From: a virus
Virus record (IMG/VR): IMGVR_UViG_3300045836_000128
Location: 1 to 40,849 of that record
Direction: 5' to 3' (one strand)
Length of the DNA stretch: 40,849 bases
Shown: piece after piece, positions 21,648 through 29,190 of the stretch
Layout: each line of letters begins with the position of its first letter
Position numbering within the stretch: position 1 is the stretch's first letter
The notes under the pieces: generated by a model
The model's input: the letters and a program-made list of their open reading frames with translations, nothing else
What the model was told of the DNA's origin: nothing
Database searches by the model: none
Position numbers and translations under genes: made by a program

Positions 21648-22049
21648 ATGGACAAGCTCCCGAGCGCGCAAGACCGCAAGCGACTGGCTGAAAAGGCCGG
21701 CATCAACGAACAGTTTCTGTACCAGTGCCTTACCGGGCGTCGGGCGATGGAAGCGAAAGAGGCGGTGCGCGTCGAGGAGGCGACCAACTACGAGCTTCGT
21801 CGCTGGCAGCTTCGTCCAAAGGACTGGTTCGAGGTCTGGCCTGAGCTGATCGGCACCGACGGTGCGCCTCAGATCAGACGCACAGCGAAACAGCGGCGCG
21901 CCGACGAACGCCGTCGCGCATCTCTGGCTCCGCAAGCAGAGCACGCGGAGGCGCGGGACGCCCCGGACGCCAGCATGTGGCCTTTGCAGGCCGAGAGGCG
22001 GCTGGAGCCGCGGCGCGACGCACCTCCCGGAAAGAAGGGGGAGCGCTGA
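21648..22049 (+). CDS. Cro/YdaS-like antirepressor-type DNA-binding protein, 133 aa
   Basis: Residues 5-55 (SAQDRKRLAEKAGINEQFLY, then QCLTGRRAMEAKEAVRVEEA) form a YdaS/Cro-type helix-turn-helix. The stretch RRWQLRPKDWFEVWPELIGT after it is typical of YdaS-like phage proteins. The C-terminus is long, charged and low-complexity. It is divergent from the repressor and driven by the rightward promoter, so the lytic-switch (Cro) role is inferred. The ATG at 21648 is chosen because it follows the -10 directly; no ribosome site is present. Confidence 0.82.
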   Translation: MDKLPSAQDRKRLAEKAGINEQFLYQCLTGRRAMEAKEAVRVEEATNYELRRWQLRPKDWFEVWPELIGTDGAPQIRRTAKQRRADERRRASLAPQAEHAEARDAPDASMWPLQAERRLEPRRDAPPGKKGER

Positions 22050-22050
22050 C

Positions 22051-22269
22051 ATGCTGCGCCGCTTCGTCCCCGCGTACAAGGCCCGTCGCCTGCGGCATGA
22101 GCGCCTACAGGCCATGCTGCAAGACATCGCCTGCGCCGCAGCGGCGCCTACAGCTTCGGCTGAATTCCGGCGAGCGCCTGGAGCGTCACTGAAAACACCG
22201 CAATCTGCCGATCTGTCATCGGCAGCGCCTGCGCCCGCTCCGGCGCAAGTTGGGCGTGCTGCGCTATGA
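22051..22269 (+). CDS. Small basic protein after cro-like gene, 72 aa (uncertain)
   Basis: ATG 22051 follows the previous stop by one base with GGGGGAG upstream, a strong site. The first ~35 residues (MLRRFVPAYKARRLRHERLQ) look real; the rest is low-complexity and overlaps a better-looking opposite-strand gene by 122 bases. Confidence 0.4.
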   Translation: MLRRFVPAYKARRLRHERLQAMLQDIACAAAAPTASAEFRRAPGASLKTPQSADLSSAAPAPAPAQVGRAAL

Positions 22270-22378
22270 CCTGCAGCGCCGCCGGATTGGTTGCGACGAG
22301 CGCGCGCAGCGCGATCCCATACGCATGGGTCATCGCTCGCAGCTCTTCGACCGCCTGCACCAGTTCCTCGTGTTCCAT
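22148..22378 (-). CDS. Small helical protein opposing the early rightward operon, 76 aa
   Basis: MEHEELVQAVEELRAMTHAY, ALRALVATNPAALQVIAQHA and MTDRQIAVFSVTLQALAGIQ form clean amphipathic helices. A purine-rich GGAAGGGG precedes the ATG at 22378. It lies on the minus strand within an otherwise rightward region, together with two or three more small leftward ORFs. Unknown function. Confidence 0.6.
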   Translation of the reverse strand: MEHEELVQAVEELRAMTHAYGIALRALVATNPAALQVIAQHAQLAPERAQALPMTDRQIAVFSVTLQALAGIQPKL

Positions 22379-22446
22379 GGGGGCCCCTTCCTTCGTTCAG
22401 TCCTACCGGGAAGTTCGACTGTACGGGGGTTGCGGGCGCCCACCAC

Positions 22447-22590
22447 TCAATGCTCTGCCAACCGCGGCGGCTCTTGGTCGTTCTCGCCGCGGTGAACCCT
22501 TGTGGAGGGGGCAGGGCACCTTTTCGCGCGCGGCTCGCAGTACTGCGGTGCCTCGTTCTTTTCAACCTGCGATGTCTCGCTTGGCCCCAT
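22447..22590 (-). CDS. Possible small protein, 47 aa (low confidence)
   Basis: MGPSETSQVEKNEAPQYCEP and following residues have a plausible composition. The frame starts inside another possible start (22640, preceded by AGGAG) whose own frame runs implausibly far. One gene with a frameshift, or two overlapping starts, cannot be separated here. The rest of 22379-22632 shows nothing better. Confidence 0.3.
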   Translation of the reverse strand: MGPSETSQVEKNEAPQYCEPRAKRCPAPSTRVHRGENDQEPPRLAEH

Positions 22591-22632
22591 GGTGTGTGGC
22601 CTTCGGCGCCGCAGAGATCGCGCGCGACCTTT

Positions 22633-22806
22633 TCAGCCATGGCGCAGCTCCTGCGCGAGGCGATCGAGCTCAGCTGCCTTTTCTTCGCACTCCCGCGCCT
22701 GTTGGCGATACGCCAGCGCGTCGGAGTCGATGTGCCGCGCGACCGCTTCGTACAGCTCGCGCTGCTTGCGCTGCAGCCATTCCGAGTCGTGCTGTGCAGG
22801 GCTCAC
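22633..22806 (-). CDS. Small coiled-coil protein, GTG start, 57 aa
   Basis: From the GTG at 22806 (GGGAGA upstream) the product is SPAQHDSEWLQRKQRELYEA, then AVARHID and a charged helix ARECEEKAAELDRLAQEL. The GTG overlaps the stop of the next small ORF upstream (GTGA). Longer frames upstream are shadows. Unknown function. Confidence 0.55.
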   Translation of the reverse strand: MSPAQHDSEWLQRKQRELYEAVARHIDSDALAYRQQARECEEKAAELDRLAQELRHG

Positions 22807-22892
22807 AAGGAGTCTCCCTGGGCCGCTTCGGCGGTTCTTTCCCGGCCAGGGGTGGCCGGGCTTTTCTTCATCAACGGAGCGTGCTTGTCCAT
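22803..22892 (-). CDS. Possible 29-aa peptide coupled to the downstream GTG gene
   Basis: MDKHAPLMKKSPATPGRERT and a short tail; the stop overlaps the GTG start of the next gene. It spans the rightward terminator hairpin. Only the chaining supports it. Confidence 0.3.
   Translation of the reverse strand: MDKHAPLMKKSPATPGRERTAEAAQGDSL
22841..22868 (+). terminator. Rightward intrinsic terminator between cro-like and CII-like genes (tR1-like)
   Basis: CCCGGCC (22841-22847), loop AGGGGT, GGCCGGG (22854-22860), then CTTTTCTT. Its place between the Cro-like and CII-like genes parallels lambda tR1, where antitermination or leaky read-through controls the early-right operon. Confidence 0.7.
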
Positions 22893-22949
22893 GGCGCTCA
22901 GTCTGTTTTTTTTGGCCTCTGCTGAGACGGTCACAGACGGAAAGCCGCC

Positions 22950-23330
22950 ATGCCATCTGTTGCACGAAGCCAGTTGACCCTCGATTTCGAACCAACTCTG
23001 CCCGAGCGCTTCAACACGCTGCGCGCGTTCGTCGCGCACCGCGCAATGGTGGTGGACAAGCCGTTGAAGGTGCAGGCCGCCGACATGGATCTGAGCCCTT
23101 CGGTGCTCAGCCGCAAGCTGAACCCCAACGAGGGCGACACGCAGCGCCTGAACCTCGACGACTTCGAGAACTGGCTGGCCAGCACCGGCGATGCCGCCGC
23201 GATCGTCGAGTACCTGGCGGCCAAGTACCTGGATGACGACGGTGCGCGCAAGCAGCGCGCGATTTCGAAGTTGGAAGCGATGTTGCCGGAGCTGGCGTGC
23301 CTGCTCGCGGCGGCGAAGGAGGGTGCATGA
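22950..23330 (+). CDS. CII-like phage regulatory protein, 126 aa
   Basis: The segment LRAFVAHRAMVVDKPLKVQA, then ADMDLSPSVLSRKLNP is a helix-turn-helix of the phage regulatory CII-like type. The product then has NLDDFENWLASTGD and a helical oligomerisation-like C-terminus. GGAAAG precedes the ATG. Position as first gene of the main rightward operon after the terminator supports a CII or replication-switch role; exact function is inferred. Confidence 0.7.
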   Translation: MPSVARSQLTLDFEPTLPERFNTLRAFVAHRAMVVDKPLKVQAADMDLSPSVLSRKLNPNEGDTQRLNLDDFENWLASTGDAAAIVEYLAAKYLDDDGARKQRAISKLEAMLPELACLLAAAKEGA

Positions 23331-23659
23331 AGCGAATCGAACCAGGCATGCCGTGCCGCGTGGCGGTCGCCGACAAGGTGATCGGCCCGCAGGTCAACGG
23401 CATGGTGGTGATCCCGACCGCGAAGGCCAGGCGGCCCGGCGGCTACTGGTACATCAGCCCGCGCCTGGAGATCACCCTCGACCGTGCGGTCGCGGACTCC
23501 GAAGGAAACACGATCGTCGCCGGCACGCACGCCATCAAGGCGATGCACGAGAAGCACCTGGTGCCTCTCGATCGCCCGCGCGAAGACGACGTTGACCAGA
23601 TGGTGCTGCGCGCCGGCCGGCCGGGGGCACTCAAGCTCGACGAGGTGCCGCTGCAATGA
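23327..23659 (+). CDS. Conserved phage protein of unknown function, 110 aa
   Basis: Start ATG 23327 overlaps the previous stop. Beta-rich product: MPCRVAVADKVIGPQVNGMV, GGYWYISPRLEITLDRA, TIVAGTHAIKAMHEKHLVPL. Reads like a small barrel domain. It precedes the cytosine methyltransferase with overlapping stop and start. No family recognised. Confidence 0.6.
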   Translation: MKRIEPGMPCRVAVADKVIGPQVNGMVVIPTAKARRPGGYWYISPRLEITLDRAVADSEGNTIVAGTHAIKAMHEKHLVPLDRPREDDVDQMVLRAGRPGALKLDEVPLQ

Positions 23660-25512
23660 TGACGCCCCAGCTGATCCTCGGCCTCGCTGACGAGCTCGTC
23701 GTTGACCTCTTCGCCGGCGGCGGTGGCGCCAGCACCGGCATCGAGCAGGCCATCGGGCGGCACGTCGACATCGCGGTCAACCACGACCCGGAGGCGGTGA
23801 GCCTGCACCAGGCGAACCATCCCCAAACGCGGCACTTCGTCAGCGACGTGTTCGAGGTCGACCCCGTGACCGTGTGCGGTGACCAGCCGGTTGGGCTGCT
23901 TTGGGCGTCGCCAGACTGCAAGCACTTCAGCAAGGCGAAGGGCGGGAAGCCGCGCAGCAAGAAGATCCGCGCGCTCGCCTGGGTGGTCATCAAGTGGGCA
24001 AAGGCCGTGCGGCCGCGGGTGATCTGCCTGGAGAACGTCGAGGAATTCCAGACGTGGGGCCCGCTGCTCGCCGACGGACAGCCGTGCCCGGAGCGCAAGG
24101 GCCGCACCTTCCAGCGGTGGCTCGCGCAACTGCGGAACCTTGGCTATCAGGTCGACATGCGCGAGCTGCGTGCGTGCGACTACGGCGCGCCGACGATCCG
24201 CAAACGCTTCTTCCTCGTCGCGCGCCGCGACGGGCAGCCGATCGTCTGGCCCGACAAGACACACGGGCCCGGGCTCAAGCCGTACCGCACCGCGGCAGAG
24301 TGCATCGACTGGTCTATCCCATGCCCATCGATCTTCGAGCGCGAGCGGCCTCTGGCGGAGGCCACGCTGCGGCGCATTGCCCACGGCATCAAGCGCTACG
24401 TGATCGATGCTCCGAAGCCGTTCATCGTGCCAGTGACGCACAACCAGGGAGCCAACGTGCACCCAGTGAGCGAGCCCCTGCGCACGGTGACGACGGCAAA
24501 GCGCGGCGAGCTGGCTTTGGCGGTGCCGCACGTCACCAAGTTCCGGCAGAGCAGCATCGGCAGCGGCTGCGATGAACCGTTGCACACCGTCACTGCCGGC
24601 GGCGAGCAGGCGAGGCCCGGGACAGGCAACGCGATGGGCCTCGTGTCGGCGACGCTGGTGCAGACCGGCTACGGCGAGCGCCCCGGCCAAGCGCCCCGCG
24701 TCCCCGGCCTCGACAAGCCGCTCGGCACATGCGTCGACGGGCAGAAGCACGGCCTCGTCGCTGCGTTCCTCGCCAAGCACTACGGCGGACACGAGACACC
24801 CGGCACGGCTTGCGACGCCCCGATCAGCACGGTGACGACACAGGACCATCACCATCTCGTGGCGGCCCAGCTGGTTGGGGTCGGTGGGCGAACGGGGCAG
24901 GGCCAGTCTCCTGCCTACGAAGCTGACCGGCCCGCGCGCACGATCACCGCCGAGGGCGACACGGCCCTGGTGACTGCGCAGTTGGCCAAGCTTCGCGGCA
25001 CCGGCCGCAGCAACAGCGTGCAGGACCCGCTGCACACCGTCAGCGCGCAGGGCGAGCATCACGCGCTGGTCTCGTCGCACCTGGTGGGCGCCGGCGGCCC
25101 GGAGTACAGCGGCAAGCCTCGCCCTGTCGGCGAGCCGATTGGCACGCTCACCACCGAGAACCATCGCGCCGAAGTGCGCGCCCTCCTGCTGAAGTACTAC
25201 GGCACGGATCAGGACCCCGAGCTACGCGAGCCTCTGCACACGGTGACCACCAAGGACCGCTTCGGCCTTGTGACGGTGAAGGGCGTGGACTATTTCATCG
25301 CCGACATCGGGATGCGCATGTTGCAGCCGCGCGAGCTGTACCGCGCGCAGGGCTTCCCAGAGAGCTACGTCATCGACCGCGGCGCCGACGGCCGGCCCCT
25401 GTCGAAAGCGGCGCAGGTGCGCATGTGCGGCAACAGCGTCTGCCCGCCACTGGCGCGCGCGATCGTCGCTGCGAACTACAGCGAGCAGCGCGCAATGCGG
25501 GAGGCCGCGTGA
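23656..25512 (+). CDS. DNA (cytosine-5) methyltransferase with eight repeated PLxTVT modules, 618 aa
   Basis: Transfers a methyl group from S-adenosylmethionine to cytosine C5 in DNA. Motif I is DLFAGGGGAS (17-26), motif IV is ASPDCKHFS (84-92), motif VI ENVEEF (126-131), motif VIII TIRKRFFLVARR (180-191), and motifs IX-X LQPRELYRAQGFP and GNSVCPPLARAIV. The catalytic Cys88 is in SPDC, not the usual PPCQ, as I recall for some phage enzymes. Between VIII and IX lie eight copies of a PL-x-TVT-type motif (starting near residues 273, 307, 354, 388, 425, 457, 493, 525), spaced 32-47 residues, where target recognition normally resides. No restriction nuclease is adjacent, so a solitary protective enzyme is likely. 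Confidence 0.9.
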   Translation: MMTPQLILGLADELVVDLFAGGGGASTGIEQAIGRHVDIAVNHDPEAVSLHQANHPQTRHFVSDVFEVDPVTVCGDQPVGLLWASPDCKHFSKAKGGKPRSKKIRALAWVVIKWAKAVRPRVICLENVEEFQTWGPLLADGQPCPERKGRTFQRWLAQLRNLGYQVDMRELRACDYGAPTIRKRFFLVARRDGQPIVWPDKTHGPGLKPYRTAAECIDWSIPCPSIFERERPLAEATLRRIAHGIKRYVIDAPKPFIVPVTHNQGANVHPVSEPLRTVTTAKRGELALAVPHVTKFRQSSIGSGCDEPLHTVTAGGEQARPGTGNAMGLVSATLVQTGYGERPGQAPRVPGLDKPLGTCVDGQKHGLVAAFLAKHYGGHETPGTACDAPISTVTTQDHHHLVAAQLVGVGGRTGQGQSPAYEADRPARTITAEGDTALVTAQLAKLRGTGRSNSVQDPLHTVSAQGEHHALVSSHLVGAGGPEYSGKPRPVGEPIGTLTTENHRAEVRALLLKYYGTDQDPELREPLHTVTTKDRFGLVTVKGVDYFIADIGMRMLQPRELYRAQGFPESYVIDRGADGRPLSKAAQVRMCGNSVCPPLARAIVAANYSEQRAMREAA

Positions 25513-25667
25513 TGCAACCCGACCTGCCGCCCTTCGAGTGGGAAGAGCAGCCTGCGATCCCCGTCCCAGAAGCCAAGGAACTGCCACCGGTCTTCGGATG
25601 GCTGCAGTGGGACATCGCGACCGAAGAACAGGACCGACACGAGGGAGAGCTTCGATGCGCTACCTGA
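25512..25667 (+). CDS. Small acidic protein, 51 aa
   Basis: Start ATG 25512 overlaps the methyltransferase stop (TGATG). Product begins MQPDLPPFEWEEQPAIPVPE and ends in a Glu/Asp/His-rich tail. It overlaps the next gene by 13 bases. Unknown function. Confidence 0.5.
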   Translation: MQPDLPPFEWEEQPAIPVPEAKELPPVFGWLQWDIATEEQDRHEGELRCAT

Positions 25668-26212
25668 CGCAAGCCGAATTCGATGCGCTCAACGCCGCGC
25701 GTGAGGCGCTGGAAGCGCTACGCGAAGAGCTGTGGCACATGCAGCACCCGATCGCCTCCTGGCTGATCGGCATCGCTGGCCGCCGGCCGCCCGACTTCGT
25801 GATCGGCGGCGAGCGGCGCCCGTACCTGCGCCGGTGGTGGCTGCTCCCGCGCAATCGCTTCCTCAACGTCTACCTGCACCAGTTCATGCGCAGCGACGAC
25901 GACCGCGCGCTGCACGATCACCCGTGGGCCAACTGCAGCATCGTGCTGCGCGGCGCGTACACCGAGCACACGATCGATGCCGGCGGCATCCAGCAGCGCC
26001 GGGTGATCAGTGCCGGTGCCATGCGGCTGCGCCCATCCGGTAAGTTCGCGCACCGCATCGAGCTGCATGACGGCCCGTGCTGGACGCTGTTCATCACCGG
26101 CCCGCGCTATCGAGAATGGGGCTTCCACTGCCCCGAAGAGGGCTGGGTCCACTGGGAGCGCTTCACCGCCGCCGGCGATCCTGGCGCTGTCGGACCGGGG
26201 TGCAGCGCATGA
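25655..26212 (+). CDS. Cupin-like phage protein, 185 aa
   Basis: ATG 25655 has GGGAGAG upstream. After an N-terminal helix the core reads FMRSDDDRALHDHPWANCSI, VLRGAYTEHTID, AGAMRLRPSGKFAHRIEL and CWTLFITGPRYREWGFHC: a cupin barrel with His-Asp-His in the first motif and His in the second. The protein could bind a metal. Similar genes occur beside replication and methyltransferase genes of betaproteobacterial phages. Substrate unknown. Confidence 0.7.
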   Translation: MRYLTQAEFDALNAAREALEALREELWHMQHPIASWLIGIAGRRPPDFVIGGERRPYLRRWWLLPRNRFLNVYLHQFMRSDDDRALHDHPWANCSIVLRGAYTEHTIDAGGIQQRRVISAGAMRLRPSGKFAHRIELHDGPCWTLFITGPRYREWGFHCPEEGWVHWERFTAAGDPGAVGPGCSA

Positions 26213-26463
26213 GCACCACAACCCAACGGCTTTGCCACGTCGACACCTGCACCCATGGGTGCACGGCGGAAACCGGCTGCCAGGGGCACTCCTGGCGCGA
26301 GCAGGCCCCGGCGTTCTACCGTGAAGCCCTGCAGCGCCTCGTCGAGGATGCCGCGCGCGACGGGCTCGTGCTGACGGCCGAGCAGCGTTCGCTGACGCCC
26401 TGGGCGATGGGCAACTACGAAACCGTCGTCAGCGTGCGGCCGGCGCGGGTGAGGGCAGCATGA
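26209..26463 (+). CDS. Small Cys-rich hypothetical protein, 84 aa
   Basis: N-terminus CHVDTCTHGCTAETGCQGH has four Cys and two His suited to metal binding, followed by a helical domain with FYREALQRLVEDAARDGLVL. Start and stop overlap both neighbours (ATGA type). Unknown function. Confidence 0.55.
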   Translation: MSTTTQRLCHVDTCTHGCTAETGCQGHSWREQAPAFYREALQRLVEDAARDGLVLTAEQRSLTPWAMGNYETVVSVRPARVRAA

Positions 26464-27830
26464 GCGACTACCTGACCTTCCTGCGCGAGAAGAGCCAGCT
26501 CGATGGCGACTTCGGCTTCGAGCCCATCTGGTTGCCGGATTCGCTATTCGACTTCCAAGCCGCCATGGTGACATGGGCGCTCCGAAAGGGGCGTGGCGCT
26601 CTCTTCGAAGACTGTGGGATGGGCAAAGGCCTGCAGGAGTTGGTCTTCGGTGAGAACGTCGTTCGCAAGGCCAACGGCAACTTCCTGCTCAAGGCTCCGC
26701 TGGCGGTGGCCGCACAGCTGTCTCGCGAAGCCGAGAAGTTCGGTATCGAGGTGCATTACAGCCGCGACGGCAAGATAAAGCGCGGCATCAACATCACGAA
26801 CTACGAACGCCTGCACCTCTTCGACCCGTCCGATTTCGCTGGCACCGCAAACGACGAGTCCAGCATCCTGAAGAACTTCGACGGGGCGCGCCGGGCGCAG
26901 ATCACCGAGTTTGACCGCAAGCTGCCGTACCGCCTTCTTGGCACCGCGACGGCGGCGCCCAACGACTACATCGAACTCGGCACGTCCTCCGAGGCCTTGG
27001 GCTACCTAGGCCACATGGACATGCTGAACCGCTTCTTCAAGAACGACCTCAGCAACAGCAGTACCGGCCGCGGGTTTATGGGCTCGGCGAACAAGTGGCG
27101 CTTCAAGGGGCATGCCGAAATTCCATTCTGGCGCTGGGTGTGCAGCTGGGCGCGCGCGATGCGCAAGCCTTCCGACCTTGGCTTCGACGACGGTGACTTC
27201 GCCCTTCCGGCGCTGGAAGAAGTCGAGCACCAGGTTGACGCGAACAAGCTGGCTGATGGGATGCTCTTCGCCCTCCCGGCCGCAGGCCTGCAGGAAGAGC
27301 GCGAAGAGCGCCGCCGGACGTTGCGCGAGCGCTGCGAGAAGGCGGCCGAGCTGATCTGTGCTCACGATCAGCCGGCGGTCGCTTGGTGCGACCTGAACGA
27401 CGAAGGCGACCTGCTGCAGCAGTTGATCCCGGGTGCGGTGCAGGTCAGCGGCAAGGACAGCGACGACTCCAAGGAAGAGAAGTTGCTCGGCTTCTCAGCC
27501 GGGCAGTTCCGCGTGCTTGTCACGAAGCAGAAGATCGCCGGCTTCGGCATGAACTGGCAGCACTGCGGCCACATGACCGACTTCCCCTCGCACAGCTACG
27601 AGGGGTACTACCAGAAGGTCCGGCGCTTCTGGCGCTTCGGCCGCAAGGCACCGGTGCGCGTCGACATCGTTACCACCGAAGGCGGCCGGGGCACGCTGGC
27701 CAACATGCGCCGCAAGGCTGCCCAGGCCGACGCTATGTTCGCAGCGCTCGTCGAACAGATGCGCTTCGCGCAGGACATCGCCCGCAGCCGCGCCTTCTCA
27801 GAACAACAGGAGATCCCAGCATGGCTGTAG
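26460..27830 (+). CDS. Phage SNF2/DEAD-like helicase with degenerate Walker A, 456 aa
   Basis: Family members are ATP-driven DNA translocases. Visible motifs: DFQAAMVTWALRKGRGALFE (Q-motif region), DCGMGKGLQE as Walker A (residues 51-60), NDESSILKNFDG as the DExx box (131-142), RLLGTATAAPND as motif III, and QKVRRFWRFGRKAPVRVDIV as motif VI. In Walker A the residue after Lys56 is Gly instead of Thr/Ser, so ATPase activity may be impaired or altered. The gene overlaps the following methyltransferase by 10 bases, and this helicase-methyltransferase pairing recurs in betaproteobacterial phages as I recall. A role in replication or DNA modification is inferred. Confidence 0.8.
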   Translation: MSDYLTFLREKSQLDGDFGFEPIWLPDSLFDFQAAMVTWALRKGRGALFEDCGMGKGLQELVFGENVVRKANGNFLLKAPLAVAAQLSREAEKFGIEVHYSRDGKIKRGINITNYERLHLFDPSDFAGTANDESSILKNFDGARRAQITEFDRKLPYRLLGTATAAPNDYIELGTSSEALGYLGHMDMLNRFFKNDLSNSSTGRGFMGSANKWRFKGHAEIPFWRWVCSWARAMRKPSDLGFDDGDFALPALEEVEHQVDANKLADGMLFALPAAGLQEEREERRRTLRERCEKAAELICAHDQPAVAWCDLNDEGDLLQQLIPGAVQVSGKDSDDSKEEKLLGFSAGQFRVLVTKQKIAGFGMNWQHCGHMTDFPSHSYEGYYQKVRRFWRFGRKAPVRVDIVTTEGGRGTLANMRRKAAQADAMFAALVEQMRFAQDIARSRAFSEQQEIPAWL

Positions 27831-28801
27831 CCGACCAGCGCATTACCGAGACGTACGCGATCTACCAGGGAGATTGCGTGGAGGGCATAAAGGAGTTGCC
27901 CGATGGCCGCATTCACCTGTCCGTCTACTCGCCGCCGTTCGGCGGCCTGTACCACTACAGCAGCGATGATCGCGACCTTTCGAACTGCCGCGACTACGCA
28001 GCTTTCTTCGAGCACTACGAGTTCGTCGTGCGCGAGATTGCGCGCGTCACCATGCCGGGCCGCTTCAGCGCAGTTCACTGCATGGAGGTGCCACGCAGCA
28101 ACAGCGGCACCGACTCCCTGATCGATTTCCCCGGCGACATCATCAGGCTGCACGAGCGGCTCGGTTGGAAGTACGCCGGCCGCCACGCCATCTGGAAGGA
28201 GCCGCTCGCCGTTCGCCTGCGGACCATGCAGAAGAACCTGGCGCACGCCACGCTTGTGGCGGACAGCTGCGACTGTGGGGTGGCGTCGGCCGACTACCTG
28301 TTGCTGTTCCGGCGCGACGGCAACAACCCGGTGCCTGTTGCTCACCCCGTCGGGATGACCGAATACGCCGGCGATCGCAAGCCGCCAGCCGAGGTGCTGC
28401 AGTACCGCGGCTGGACCGGCAAACAGACCGAGAACCGCTTCTCCCACTGGATCTGGCGCCAGTACGCCGACTGCATGTGGGACGACATCCGCATCGACCG
28501 GGTGCTGCCCTTCAAGGAGGCACGCGACAGCGACGACGAAAAGCATGTCCACCCGCTGCAACTCGATGTCATCGATCGCGTGATCGCGCTGCGAAGCAAC
28601 CCGGGCGAGGTCGTGCTCACGCCGTTCATGGGCGTCGGCAGCGAGGTCTACGGCGCGCTCTGCGCCGGTCGCAAGGCGATGGGCTGGGAACTGAAGGCCA
28701 GCTATTTCCGGCAGGCGGTGAAGAACGTGGAAGCGGCGGCTGCTGGCTACCGCTTTGAGCGGCTGAACGAGGAGTTGGCTTTCGAAGAGGAGGCAGCCTG
28801 A
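27821..28801 (+). CDS. DNA methyltransferase, beta-class (N4-cytosine/N6-adenine type), 326 aa
   Basis: Amino-methyltransferase. Motif IV is SPPF at residues 37-40, near the N-terminus, and the SAM-binding FMGVGSEVYGALCAGRKAMG lies near the C-terminus, the permuted beta-class order. SPPF rather than DPPY favours N4-cytosine, but adenine is not excluded. Middle blocks FSAVHCMEVPRSNSG and HWIWRQYADCMWDDIRIDRV match the phage DNA-methylase family. AGGAG precedes the ATG at 27821, inside the helicase end. With no adjacent nuclease, protection from host restriction is the likely role. Confidence 0.85.
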   Translation: MAVADQRITETYAIYQGDCVEGIKELPDGRIHLSVYSPPFGGLYHYSSDDRDLSNCRDYAAFFEHYEFVVREIARVTMPGRFSAVHCMEVPRSNSGTDSLIDFPGDIIRLHERLGWKYAGRHAIWKEPLAVRLRTMQKNLAHATLVADSCDCGVASADYLLLFRRDGNNPVPVAHPVGMTEYAGDRKPPAEVLQYRGWTGKQTENRFSHWIWRQYADCMWDDIRIDRVLPFKEARDSDDEKHVHPLQLDVIDRVIALRSNPGEVVLTPFMGVGSEVYGALCAGRKAMGWELKASYFRQAVKNVEAAAAGYRFERLNEELAFEEEAA

Positions 28802-28878
28802 TGCAACTCCGCTTGGGCCCCGAATCCAGGCCTGTTTCGGTGCTCTGACGCGCTGCGCGATCTGCAAAGTCGATCCCC

Positions 28879-29190
28879 ATGAAAACCCAAGTCGCCGAAA
28901 CGAGCATCGACGCCTACCACGCGCTGCAGCGCGAAGGCACGCTGACGAAGCGCCAAGCCCAGGTGATGGAGCAGGTGCAACCCGGGCGCGACTACAGCCT
29001 GCAGGAGTTGGTGCAACTCACCGGGCTGCCGGTGAACGTCATCAGCGGCAGATGCAACGAGCTGCGCGCCGCGAAGCGCCTTGAGCTCGGCCCGGAGCGC
29101 AAATGCTCCCTGACTGGCCGCACGATCCACCCTGTGCGCCTGCCGCTGCCCGCTGGCGGCCAGGCGACGCTGTTTCCGGAGGCGGCTTGA
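28879..29190 (+). CDS. Winged-helix DNA-binding protein, 103 aa
   Basis: EGTLTKRQAQVMEQVQPGRD, SLQELVQLTGLPVNVISGRC and NELRAAKRLELG form a MarR-like winged helix, followed by a short wing and a TLFPEAA end. It lies directly before the DUF1376 replication-type gene and its stop overlaps that gene's start. A regulator or replication accessory role is inferred. Bases 28802-28878 upstream hold no supported gene. Confidence 0.65.
   Translation: MKTQVAETSIDAYHALQREGTLTKRQAQVMEQVQPGRDYSLQELVQLTGLPVNVISGRCNELRAAKRLELGPERKCSLTGRTIHPVRLPLPAGGQATLFPEAA

Noticed and set aside
21633-22640. 335-residue leftward frame from an ATG with a good ribosome site at 22640
   Set aside because: It would run through three better-supported genes and the Cro-like gene; composition is shadow-like after the first ~30 residues.
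28801-28848. 15-codon ORF after the second methyltransferase
   Set aside because: Too short and without family or coupling evidence.
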